DNA from: Thermoproteota archaeon | GTDB taxonomy: Archaea > Korarchaeota > Korarchaeia > Korarchaeales > Korarchaeaceae | Direction of reading: 5' to 3' | NCBI GenBank assembly: GCA_003661265.1 | Contig: QMVU01000058.1 | Coordinates: 1 to 7,096, forward strand | Length of the DNA stretch: 7,096 nucleotides | Part shown: piece by piece, positions 1 through 5,793 of the stretch | Numbering within the stretch: position 1 is the first letter of the stretch | How the letters are laid out: the number at the start of each line of letters is the position of its first letter | Made by a program: the position numbers and the translations under genes | The notes under the pieces: generated by a model | Seen by the model: only the letters and a program-made list of their open reading frames with translations | What the model was told of the DNA's origin: nothing | Databases searched by the model: none

Positions 1-174
1 AGGAAGTTACGATCCTGAGGGAAAAGGGATTCGAAATCCTCCTATTTAAGGGAAGAACCCTTTTAGGAAGGGCTTCCCTTAGGTCCATCTCAGAGATATC
101 CGATCCCATTCGTCGAGGAGATAAGTCCCATCTGCCTATCGGACCTAAAAGTTGTGTTGGTAGTCGTTGGCTAG
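1..174 (+). pseudogene. Possible 3' end of a plus-strand gene with an apparent +1 frameshift (partial, unidentified)
   Basis: Reading from base 3 the plus strand is open to a TGA at 195-197. The first 35 or so codons look like this genome's coding style (AGG/AGA Arg, TCC Ser, ATC Ile) and give a protein-like stretch beginning EVTILREKGFEILLFKG. After about base 108 the quality drops (CGT CGA codons, an odd Gly/Ser/Arg-rich tail). At the same point frame 1 becomes protein-like, giving VEEISPICLSDLKVVLVVVG and a TAG at 172-174. Removing one T near 109-110 would join the two parts into a single C-terminus ending 6 nt before the converging HAD gene. It is cut by the window edge and I do not recognise a family. 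The alternative is a minus-strand gene starting at ATG 109 or ATG 88 and running off the edge (MGSDISEMDLREALPKRV...), which would fit downstream of the HAD gene. The choice between these is unsettled. Confidence 0.3.
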
Positions 175-180
175 GCAGCT

Positions 181-1005
181 CTAGGGATCCTGGGTGAACA
201 TCTCGCTTATGGAACCTAACACGAAGTCTGGCTTTATGGCAGAAGACATAAGCTCCTCCTTCCGTGTTACTCCAGTAAGAACTAGGAGAGATTTCATACC
301 AGCCCTCCTGGCTCCCTCTATGTCCGTATCGATCCTATCTCCGATTACCAGCACCTTATCCCTGCGAAGGCCCAGCTTCTTCAGGGCAATATCGAATATG
401 TGGGAGCTCGGCTTCCCTACCACGATGTCTGGCTCCTTTCCGGAGGCGGCGCTTATGGCAGCGATCATGGAGCCAGCTCCAGGGAGCAAACCCATCTCGC
501 TCGGGAAGGTCTTGTCACCATTTGTAGCGACGAAGAGGGCTCCATGCCTTATGGCCCTCATTGAGGTGGCTATCTTCCAGTAATTGAACTCCCTGTCCAT
601 GCCAACTATCACGAAGTCAGCTCCATCCCTCCAGCACTCCTCTCTCGTGAGGACCTTCAGCCCCTGACCCTCAAGCTCCTCAACTAGGCCTATTTCACCC
701 ACAACATAGGCACTCCCCCCTCCATACTTTTCCCTTAGCAGCAGGGCCGTTGCATAGCCGCTGTTCATTATCTCTTCCACATTCACATCGAGCCCTAGGC
801 TCCTAAGCCTCATCTCATAGTCTCTTCTGCTCCTTGTAGAGTTGTTCGTGACGAACATTATCTTAAGCCCAAGTTCCTTTAGCCTTCTAACAGCCTCTAC
901 TGCCTCCTGAATAGGCCTTTCTCCGACCCATATAACCCCATCCAAGTCCAATATTAGCCCAGAAAAAGCCTCGAACTCCTGTCTAAGCATCATAGAAGAG
1001 TTCAC
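181..1005 (-). CDS. HAD superfamily phosphatase, subfamily IIA (NagD / 4-nitrophenylphosphatase / phosphoglycolate phosphatase-like)
   Basis: This is a cytosolic Mg-dependent phosphomonoesterase of 274 aa, a normal length for the family. The HAD motifs appear in order. Motif I is DLDGV at 20-24, with Asp20 the expected nucleophile and Asp22 the acid/base. Motif II is VTNNS at 52-56, with Thr53. The C2-type cap has the family signature ATNGDKTFP (160-168) followed by LLPGAGSM (173-180). Motif III is Lys198 in GKPS, and motif IV is GDRIDTD (222-228), whose acidic residues bind the metal. The cap and the motif spacing point to the IIA branch, whose members act on small sugar phosphates, phosphoglycolate, nucleotides or pNPP; the true substrate cannot be read from sequence. 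The start chosen is GTG 1005, because a strong SD (GGAGG, 1016-1012) lies 6 nt upstream; the ATG four codons later would be too far from it. It diverges from the small gene at 1080 and converges on whatever lies at 1-174. Confidence 0.93.
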   Translation of the reverse strand: MNSSMMLRQEFEAFSGLILDLDGVIWVGERPIQEAVEAVRRLKELGLKIMFVTNNSTRSRRDYEMRLRSLGLDVNVEEIMNSGYATALLLREKYGGGSAYVVGEIGLVEELEGQGLKVLTREECWRDGADFVIVGMDREFNYWKIATSMRAIRHGALFVATNGDKTFPSEMGLLPGAGSMIAAISAASGKEPDIVVGKPSSHIFDIALKKLGLRRDKVLVIGDRIDTDIEGARRAGMKSLLVLTGVTRKEELMSSAIKPDFVLGSISEMFTQDP

Positions 1006-1011
1006 TCCCTT

Positions 1012-1016
1012 CCTCC
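1012..1016 (-). promoter_or_regulatory. Shine-Dalgarno site that fixes the GTG start of the HAD gene
   Basis: The minus strand reads AGGGAGGAAGGGA directly before GTG 1005. GGAGG with a 6-nt spacer is a good SD and argues for the GTG over the in-frame ATG pair at 993-988. Confidence 0.6.
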
Positions 1017-1028
1017 CTATGAACTGGG

Positions 1029-1067
1029 GATAATAAGGAAAGAGCTATTAATGTCATAAGCTTATAC
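1029..1067. promoter_or_regulatory. Divergent promoter region with a palindromic TATA-like element
   Basis: The 74-bp gap between the HAD gene and the gene at 1080 is AT-rich in its middle. It contains the perfect 10-bp palindrome ATAAGCTTAT (1056-1065), whose TTAT cores face both ways. On the minus strand this box would give a leader of about 26 nt that includes the SD of the HAD gene. A second minus-strand candidate is CTTATTATC (1037-1029). For the plus-strand gene the palindrome is too close to ATG 1080, and CTATTAATG (1045-1053), about 31 nt upstream, fits a near-leaderless start better. No SD precedes ATG 1080. Assignment of box to gene is inference. Confidence 0.4.
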
Positions 1068-1079
1068 CCCAAGATAGTC

Positions 1080-1484
1080 ATGACAATTCAGGAATTAAGG
1101 GATAGACTCGCTCAGATCCAACTCGTTGCCTCGATATCCGGAGAACCTGCTTCCAAGCTCTACGAAGAGGTTCTGGCTGAGCTAACTTCTGCTGGCTTTA
1201 TCCCATCAAGGAGGGCTGAAGGGCATGCCCTCTTCCCCTGCGAGAACGCTGACATATTGGGCCTGCCTCACATAAGGCTGGCAAACTTCGGGACGATGAT
1301 CTCCCTTTGGATAAGGGGTCCTTACGACCTAAGCAGGGAGAAAGCTGAAATGGCTGGTCTAACAGCAGAGGAGCTTTATGAGAGGATTCTCATAGGTGCT
1401 CGTAGGGCAGCGGAGGTATTCGAGAGGTTTAGAGGAGTGGCCTCCTCCGTCCTGGTCTCCTTGCCCCTGGACTCTAATCTGTAG
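1080..1484 (+). CDS. Hypothetical small soluble protein, 134 aa, family not recognised
   Basis: I do not recognise this protein. It has no signal peptide, no membrane segment and no Cys pair motif (one Cys, at 54). The N-terminal third is helical and charged (ELRDRLAQI..., then a second helix around 23-38, SKLYEEVLAELTSAGF). A middle part with short strands follows (ALFPCENADILGLPHIRLANFGTMISLWIRG, roughly 50-80). A long amphipathic helix comes next around 95-118 (LTAEELYERILIGARRAAEVFERF), then a hydrophobic tail strand. PHIRL and GPYDLSREKAE are the most motif-like stretches. Codon use matches the neighbours and the frame is open from a promoter-proximal ATG with no alternative start nearby, so it is very probably a real gene. 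The start looks near-leaderless. It stands alone on its strand between a divergent phosphatase gene and a convergent phosphorylase gene, so the context gives no functional clue. Its last 11 nt overlap the 3' end of the phosphorylase gene. Confidence 0.82.
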   Translation: MTIQELRDRLAQIQLVASISGEPASKLYEEVLAELTSAGFIPSRRAEGHALFPCENADILGLPHIRLANFGTMISLWIRGPYDLSREKAEMAGLTAEELYERILIGARRAAEVFERFRGVASSVLVSLPLDSNL

Positions 1485-2229
1485 ACTCCAGAATCCTTAT
1501 GGCCTCAAGAGCGATCTTGGTCTCGAGTTCTATGGCCTTCTGAACCCTTGGGTCTAGCTCTCCCTTCTTCTCCCCTTTCTTGAACTCCCCCTTCCTCGTG
1601 CCCTTCACGATGTTCCCATCCACAGCAAGGATGGCTCCAGCCCTAAGCTTCTTTATCTGGGACAAGAGAAATATTACAGCTGCTTCCATTTCAAGTGAGA
1701 GGACTCCCAAGGAGCTCCAGGATTTGACCGTCTCAGCGCTCTCAGCATAGAAGGCGTCTCCGGTGACAACGATCCCGGACCTTACCTCTATCCCAAGGCT
1801 CTTCGCAGCTCTCAGCAAAGCTCTTACAACTTCTGGGCTTGCGACAGCAGGGTACTCAGGAGGAGCGTAGGCTCTCGTCGTTCCATCAGCCCTTACGGCT
1901 GCCATGGCAACTATTATGTCTCCTATCTCTATGTCCGGCTGTATAGCCCCGGTCGTCCCCACCCTTATGAAGCACTTGGCACCTATCCTGGCCAGCTCCT
2001 CAACGGCAATGGCTGCTGCGGGACATCCAATCCCGGTTGAAGTAACCGAGACGGGTATCCCCTTATAGCTTCCGGTGAAGGTAACGTATTGTCTGTACTC
2101 AGCCACTAGCCTGTAATCATCGAAGAACTTGGCTATCTTCTCGGCCCTCTTAGGGTCTCCTGGAAGGAGCACGTACTTAGCAACATCCCCAGGACCGCAC
2201 ATTATGTGTGGCTGGATTCCCATATCCAC
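1474..2229 (-). CDS. udp: Nucleoside phosphorylase, uridine-phosphorylase-like (PNP/UDP family)
   Basis: This 251-aa protein is a cytosolic hexameric-type (NP-I) phosphorylase that should cleave a nucleoside with phosphate to give ribose-1-phosphate and a base. Visible family features are QPHI (6-9; His8 matches the His that reaches into the neighbouring subunit), LLPGDPKR (21-28, phosphate loop), Arg46 in EYRQY, RVGTTGAIQ (89-97, the GxTG phosphate/ribose site), GDAFY (157-161), SLEMEAA (178-184, with Glu180, Met181 and Glu182 for ribose binding) and VDGN (203-206). LRAGAILAV followed by DGN resembles uridine phosphorylases more than the bacterial PNP motif, so uridine is the best substrate guess; other nucleosides are possible. 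A Lys/Gly/Glu-rich loop (KGEFKKGEKKGEL, 213-225) precedes the last helix. The start is GTG 2229 or ATG 2223. A T-rich box lies about 27 nt before GTG 2229 and no SD is seen, so a leaderless GTG is preferred. It lies 35 nt downstream of the membrane-protein gene. Confidence 0.92.
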   Translation of the reverse strand: MDMGIQPHIMCGPGDVAKYVLLPGDPKRAEKIAKFFDDYRLVAEYRQYVTFTGSYKGIPVSVTSTGIGCPAAAIAVEELARIGAKCFIRVGTTGAIQPDIEIGDIIVAMAAVRADGTTRAYAPPEYPAVASPEVVRALLRAAKSLGIEVRSGIVVTGDAFYAESAETVKSWSSLGVLSLEMEAAVIFLLSQIKKLRAGAILAVDGNIVKGTRKGEFKKGEKKGELDPRVQKAIELETKIALEAIRILESTD

Positions 2230-2248
2230 CGGGAGTTAACAAGCTGAA

Positions 2249-2259
2249 TCCTAAAAAGC
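2249..2259 (-). promoter_or_regulatory. TATA-like box for the phosphorylase gene, also a T-run that could end the upstream transcript
   Basis: The minus strand reads AGCTTTTTAGG across 2260-2250. Its centre lies about 27 nt from GTG 2229, the distance expected for an archaeal leaderless start. The five T's just after the stop of the upstream membrane-protein gene (2267-2265) could equally act as an archaeal U-rich terminator. Both roles are inferred from position only. Confidence 0.4.
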
Positions 2260-2264
2260 TCATT

Positions 2265-3440
2265 TCATCTAGTCTCCAGGCTGAGGTACAGGAGTCCAAG
2301 GATGTAGGAGAGATCGATGAAGCCCACTCCCACGTCAATGAGGGTTAAGATCCTAGCGAGGGAGGATGAATAAAGGGCTATCTGCATTTTAGATCTGCTG
2401 GACGGATGCATCGCCCTTAAACATGCTCCTAGGACAGCCGATAAGCCTAAGACCCCGAGAACGCCGAAATCCAAGGTGGCGGGTCCGGTGAGGGTGGCGG
2501 TTATGCCAACGCCCCTCTCAACCCCAAGGACATCTGCTATCACCCTTTTAGTTGGATCAAGCATGGCAAGACCATGAGTTAAGCCGAATGGAACCGAAAT
2601 CCTTGCTACCTCTTGATAAACGTGAACAGTAAAGCCCATCCTATATAGGAGGTAAAGGAACCACGGGATGTCCCAGCTTCCATAGCTGGCCCTAGCCACG
2701 AGCGTTCCTAGGAGGAAGAGAGCAATAGCCGAAGGTAGTGCTATAAGGAAGGCTTCTCTAAACTTTATTTCAGCGGTAATCATTCCAGATATAAGAGCAG
2801 ATGCTACAACGGATGCCAGACATCCCTTGTATCCCAGGAGGACGGCCATTGTCGCTAAAGGGAGAAGGAAGATGAGACCCCTCCTCCCGTACTTTGCTTG
2901 GGAGTATGCTGCCACAAAGATGGAGCTCACCTGAAAGCAGGCCCTTACAGGGGAGGAGGATATGCTCGCCCTGAGCAGGGGGTCCGTTAGGGGGATCCCC
3001 TCCCTGCACAGGAGAGCGAAGGAGGCGAGGGATCCTATTAGCGCGCTGAAAAGGACGCTCCTCTCATACCTCCAGAACCTAGCCAAGGTAAGGAGCACGC
3101 AGATTTGAAGTAGAAATGCAAGGAAACTTGCTTGGAGAGATACAATCAGGCTAAGCGCAGCAGAAAGGCTGAAGAAGATCCACCTATGCCTCCTGCGTAT
3201 GGGAAGCTCCTTCCTCCCTAGGACGTAAATGATTAGGGCAGGGAGGAGGTAAATTGCCAGGGCTGGAGTCCAGAAGTCAGGGAACTTCCGATAGAAGAGC
3301 TCAGAAATTCCGGGCAGCATCCTGGCGGATAGACCTAGAGCGAGATAAGAGGTGTATGAAACCGCCAAGAAGATGTGTGACCTTAAGAACCATGGAACTA
3401 AGGCGTCGTCCCTCTTTTGGGCTCCATTAGATCCCTCCAA
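2265..3440 (-). CDS. Polytopic membrane protein, possibly Wzy/O-antigen-polymerase-like
   Basis: This is a 391-aa very hydrophobic protein with about 10-12 predicted membrane segments, roughly at 21-42, 56-75, 87-104, 105-121, 128-145, 167-184, 188-203, 207-224, 231-249, 321-344 and 363-388. A long non-membrane loop (about 250-320) lies before the penultimate segment. The layout of this loop, ending in GITATLTGPATLDFG and then a Gly-rich segment GVLGVLGLSAVLGA, recalls Wzy-type polysaccharide repeat-unit polymerases and ligases, where a conserved fGxxG segment follows a large outside loop. The match is by pattern only, and it could be another polytopic family. Such proteins join lipid-linked oligosaccharides at the outer face of the membrane. 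No glycosyltransferase or flippase gene lies beside it here. The start chosen is TTG 3440, with GAGGAG (3455-3450) 9 nt upstream. No in-frame ATG occurs before the first membrane segment, and an ATG at 3449 is followed at once by TAG. Confidence 0.82.
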   Translation of the reverse strand: MEGSNGAQKRDDALVPWFLRSHIFLAVSYTSYLALGLSARMLPGISELFYRKFPDFWTPALAIYLLPALIIYVLGRKELPIRRRHRWIFFSLSAALSLIVSLQASFLAFLLQICVLLTLARFWRYERSVLFSALIGSLASFALLCREGIPLTDPLLRASISSSPVRACFQVSSIFVAAYSQAKYGRRGLIFLLPLATMAVLLGYKGCLASVVASALISGMITAEIKFREAFLIALPSAIALFLLGTLVARASYGSWDIPWFLYLLYRMGFTVHVYQEVARISVPFGLTHGLAMLDPTKRVIADVLGVERGVGITATLTGPATLDFGVLGVLGLSAVLGACLRAMHPSSRSKMQIALYSSSLARILTLIDVGVGFIDLSYILGLLYLSLETR

Positions 3441-3449
3441 GCCCTACAT

Positions 3450-3455
3450 CTCCTC
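3450..3455 (-). promoter_or_regulatory. Shine-Dalgarno site for the TTG start of the membrane protein
   Basis: GAGGAG on the minus strand lies 9 nt before TTG 3440. It is the main support for the TTG start. Confidence 0.45.
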
Positions 3456-3499
3456 AACTGCTTGTCTAAACCTATCGCTTGACTGAGAAGGTTGATCCT

Positions 3500-3513
3500 C
3501 ATAAAGGTTTATG
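3500..3513. promoter_or_regulatory. Bidirectional palindromic TATA element between the membrane-protein and Roadblock genes
   Basis: CATAAAGGTTTATG has perfectly inverted 6-bp arms (3500-3505 and 3508-3513) around GG. On the plus strand the TTTATG arm is centred about 27 nt before ATG 3538, as expected for a leaderless transcript. On the minus strand the same element would start a transcript near 3477, giving a leader of about 37 nt that includes the SD of the membrane-protein gene. A second minus-strand candidate is AGGTTTAGA (3475-3467). Confidence 0.5.
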
Positions 3514-3930
3514 GCTTATCGACCCCCTATATACGGGATGATAAGCAAAAAAATCGCGTTGGAGAAGGTCTTGGATAGGTTCATAAGTGTGGTGGCAGGG
3601 GTATCTGGCATAGCCGTGCTCACCAGGGACGGCCTGCCGATAGCCACCAGGTTCAGATCAGATACCCCTGAAGAAGTTGTTGGAGCCATGAGCGCCTCAA
3701 TGCTCGCCATTGGGGAGAGGGTGGCCATGGAATTTGGGCATGGGGACCTGGAGAAGGTCTTAGTAATAGGGAAGACCGGGTACACGATGCTGATTGGGGC
3801 GGGTCCCGACGCCATGGTCGTAGCCATACTCCCGAAAGAAGCTAAGATAGGTCTTGTGATGCTTGAACTAAAAAGAGCATCTGAAAAAATAGAAAAGATA
3901 GTTTCTGAATATATTTTTGAGGTTCCATGA
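3511..3930 (+). CDS. Roadblock/LC7 domain protein (MglB-like)
   Basis: This is a small cytosolic protein, 139 aa from ATG 3511 or 130 aa from ATG 3538. The Roadblock/LC7 fold is recognisable. An amphipathic first helix (LEKVLDRFISVV, 17-28) leads into VSGIAVLTRDGLPIATRF (31-48), the typical strand-turn-strand with the RDG-L-PIA signature. A long helix follows (55-73, EEVVGAMSASMLAIGERVA), then strands around 82-96 and 103-108, and a charged C-terminal helix (118-134). Family members form dimers and often serve as partners or activators of small Ras-like GTPases (MglA type) or as scaffold subunits. No GTPase gene lies in this window, so its partner is unknown. The longer start overlaps the TATA-like element; a TATA centre about 27 nt before ATG 3538 makes the shorter, leaderless form more likely. 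The first nine residues (MAYRPPIYG) would then be untranslated. It is followed by the ClC gene after 105 nt. Confidence 0.9.
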   Translation: MAYRPPIYGMISKKIALEKVLDRFISVVAGVSGIAVLTRDGLPIATRFRSDTPEEVVGAMSASMLAIGERVAMEFGHGDLEKVLVIGKTGYTMLIGAGPDAMVVAILPKEAKIGLVMLELKRASEKIEKIVSEYIFEVP

Positions 3931-3931
3931 G

Positions 3932-3969
3932 CCCTAAAATTTAGCAGTTAGGGAAGGGAGCCAAGCTCC
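3932..3969 (+). other. Two short inverted repeats in the Roadblock-ClC gap
   Basis: CCCTAA (3932-3937) pairs with TTAGGG (3948-3953) across a 10-nt loop. GGAGC (3957-3961) pairs with GCTCC (3965-3969) across CAA. Both lie just after the Roadblock stop codon. They could form small 3'-end hairpins, and the T-rich stretch at 3985-4001 follows. The stems are short for a thermophile and no function is shown. Confidence 0.25.
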
Positions 3970-3987
3970 TCCTCCTGAAGGAATTGT

Positions 3988-4001
3988 TAAAATATTTTAT
4001 T
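3988..4001 (+). promoter_or_regulatory. TATA box upstream of the ClC gene
   Basis: TAAAATATTTTA (3988-3999) is a perfect 12-bp palindrome in the most AT-rich part of the gap. Taking TATTTTAT as the box, transcription would start near 4023 and give a leader of about 12 nt before ATG 4036. No SD precedes that ATG, which fits a very short leader. The same T-rich stretch could also help end the Roadblock transcript. Confidence 0.5.
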
Positions 4002-4035
4002 CTGGGTCAGGTACCCCTTAATCCCGGACCTACTA

Positions 4036-5793
4036 ATGAGAGGAACTAGCTTGCGGAGATTCAGGGAAAGCTATCTCTTTTTGACATTTCTAGCCGTTAC
4101 TGTTGGTTTTGTATCTGGAGTAGGGGCAATATTCTTCAGATGGTTAATCAACACCTTCATGAGGGTATTCTACGGCATCCTCCCTAGGGCTCTAGGCTTC
4201 ATGGGAAGGAGCTACTACCTCATAGCCCCGGCCCTTGGCGGAGCGGTGATCGGGCCGATAATATACAAGGCTGCATCCGAGACAAGGGGACATGGAGTTC
4301 CTGAGATAATGGAAGCCGTGTGGACAAGGGGAGGGAGGATCAGACCAAGGGTAGCCCTGATAAAACCCCTTGTTTCAGCTATTTGCATAGGATCTGGTGG
4401 ATCTGCTGGAAGGGAAGGACCTATTGCCCAGATCGGGGCCTCCTTTGGGTCAACCATAGGACAGCTCCTGAGGATATCTCCGGAAAAGCTGAGGGTCTTA
4501 GTCGCATGCGGGGCTGGCGCGGGAATAGCAGCAACGTTCAACGCCCCGATAGCTGGGATCTTCTTTGCAATGGAGGTTATTCTAGCGGAGTTCAGGACGA
4601 GGTCATTTATACCAGCAGTCGTAGCCACCGTGACGGCCACTTCCATCTCCAGGAAGTTCCTAGGGGACTACCCTGCCCTAGGGCCTCTAAGTTACTCCCT
4701 AAAATGCTACTGCGAGCTTCCTTTTTACGTGGGTCTTGGGGTTCTAGCAGGTTTAGTAGGCATATTGGAGATAGACTCGCTCTATAAGTTCGAGGACTTC
4801 TTCGAGGAGCTTAAGCTCCCAACTTACGTCGTCCCGGCCATAGGAGGACTTGCCATGGGAGCGCTAGGCCTGGGCTTGCCCCACGTCCTAGGAGTCGGCT
4901 ACGGAGAAAACCTCATCCCTCCGCTTACAAACTCCCTGCTCTCCGTCATAAACCAGGAGATGGAGTTCAAGCTCATGCTAGTTCTTGTCTTTGCGAAGAT
5001 ACTTGCTACCTCAATAACTTTAGGGTCAGGGGGCTCCGGAGGGGTCTTTGCCCCGTCCCTATTCGTAGGAGGCATGCTTGGAGGAGCATACGGATACCTG
5101 GTGAACCTGCTGTTTCCAAACTTAACAGCTGGCTACGGGGCATATGCTCTAGTAGGAATGGCTGCCATGTTTGCGGGAGTGAGCAGGGCAACCCTAACCT
5201 CGATCATAATACTCTTCGAGATGACCAGGGATTACGAGATAATCCTACCGCTCCTCATATCTTGCGTCATGAGCGACATGATAGTGGTCTTCTCCGGGAG
5301 GAACATATACATCCAGAAGCTCCTGAGGAGGGGAATAAAGGCGAAGCCTGAGAGGCCCCCGGATGCTTTGGACCTGACACTGATAAGGGACGTTATGAGG
5401 AAAGGCAGCGAACTGGTCGTCATTCGCAAGGGAATAAGGGTTAAGGAGGCTTACGAACTCATGGAGAAGACGGGATACCACGGGTTCCCGGTGGTTGACG
5501 GGAGAGGGAGACTAGTTGGGCTTGTAACCCACAATGAGATAAACGATGCCATGACCTCGGGTCTCTGGGATATGAAGATAGAGAGAATAGCCATAAGGGA
5601 CCCGCTAACCCTCTACCCAGATGAGACCTTGAGGGAGGCTCTCCTGAGAATAGGAATTAAAAGGAAGAGGGGAAGCCACTTCCCAGTCGTCGACAGAAAG
5701 GATAGGAAGAAGCTAGTTGGCTTCGTAGCCATGACCGATATAATATCGGCCTACGTAAAGAAGACCAAGGAGATAGAGTGGTTCCCAGCTTAG
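4036..5793 (+). CDS. ClC-family anion channel/transporter with C-terminal CBS domain pair
   Basis: This is a 585-aa integral membrane protein that moves chloride or another anion as a dimer. The membrane part spans about 12-430. Family signatures are GHGVPEIMEAV (85-95), IGSGGSAGREGP (118-129, with gating Glu127), NAPIAGIFFAMEV (169-181), GSGGSGGVFAPSLF (330-343) and Tyr425 in GRNIYIQKL, matching the pore Tyr of E. coli ClcA. Two CBS domains follow, about 450-512 (HGFPVVDGRGRLVGLVTHNEI) and 517-575 (SHFPVVDRKDRKKLVGFVAMT). CBS pairs usually bind adenine nucleotides and modulate transport. Two pore positions differ from ClcA: His86 replaces the central Ser (GSGIP), and Val181 replaces the internal proton-path Glu203, while Glu180 matches Glu202. 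Val at that site is typical of chloride channels rather than H+/Cl- exchangers, but related prokaryotic ClC-CBS proteins can share it, so the transport mode is open. ATG 4036 is the only sensible start. The gene's last 4 nt overlap a small minus-strand ORF. Confidence 0.96.
   Translation: MRGTSLRRFRESYLFLTFLAVTVGFVSGVGAIFFRWLINTFMRVFYGILPRALGFMGRSYYLIAPALGGAVIGPIIYKAASETRGHGVPEIMEAVWTRGGRIRPRVALIKPLVSAICIGSGGSAGREGPIAQIGASFGSTIGQLLRISPEKLRVLVACGAGAGIAATFNAPIAGIFFAMEVILAEFRTRSFIPAVVATVTATSISRKFLGDYPALGPLSYSLKCYCELPFYVGLGVLAGLVGILEIDSLYKFEDFFEELKLPTYVVPAIGGLAMGALGLGLPHVLGVGYGENLIPPLTNSLLSVINQEMEFKLMLVLVFAKILATSITLGSGGSGGVFAPSLFVGGMLGGAYGYLVNLLFPNLTAGYGAYALVGMAAMFAGVSRATLTSIIILFEMTRDYEIILPLLISCVMSDMIVVFSGRNIYIQKLLRRGIKAKPERPPDALDLTLIRDVMRKGSELVVIRKGIRVKEAYELMEKTGYHGFPVVDGRGRLVGLVTHNEINDAMTSGLWDMKIERIAIRDPLTLYPDETLREALLRIGIKRKRGSHFPVVDRKDRKKLVGFVAMTDIISAYVKKTKEIEWFPA

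Noticed and set aside
25..45. tRNA T-arm-like string GGATTCGAAATCC
   Set aside because: The loop and stem lengths are off, and no anticodon arm, D arm or acceptor stem is found on either side; the stretch reads well as protein.
194..583. Plus-strand open frame of about 129 codons
   Set aside because: It is the shadow of the HAD phosphatase gene on the other strand; it has no family features and the minus strand carries all HAD motifs.
1572..1590. Lys/Gly/Glu repeat in the phosphorylase as a DNA repeat
   Set aside because: KGEFKKGEKKGEL is a short charged loop near the C-terminus; it is too short and irregular to call a repeat element.
2065..2105. Possible fusion or extra domain in the phosphorylase
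   Set aside because: The length of 251 aa and the order of motifs are normal for single-domain Udp-type enzymes.
4215..4787. Long open frames on both strands inside the ClC gene
   Set aside because: They are shadows of a strongly conserved ClC reading frame and have low-complexity, non-protein-like translations.
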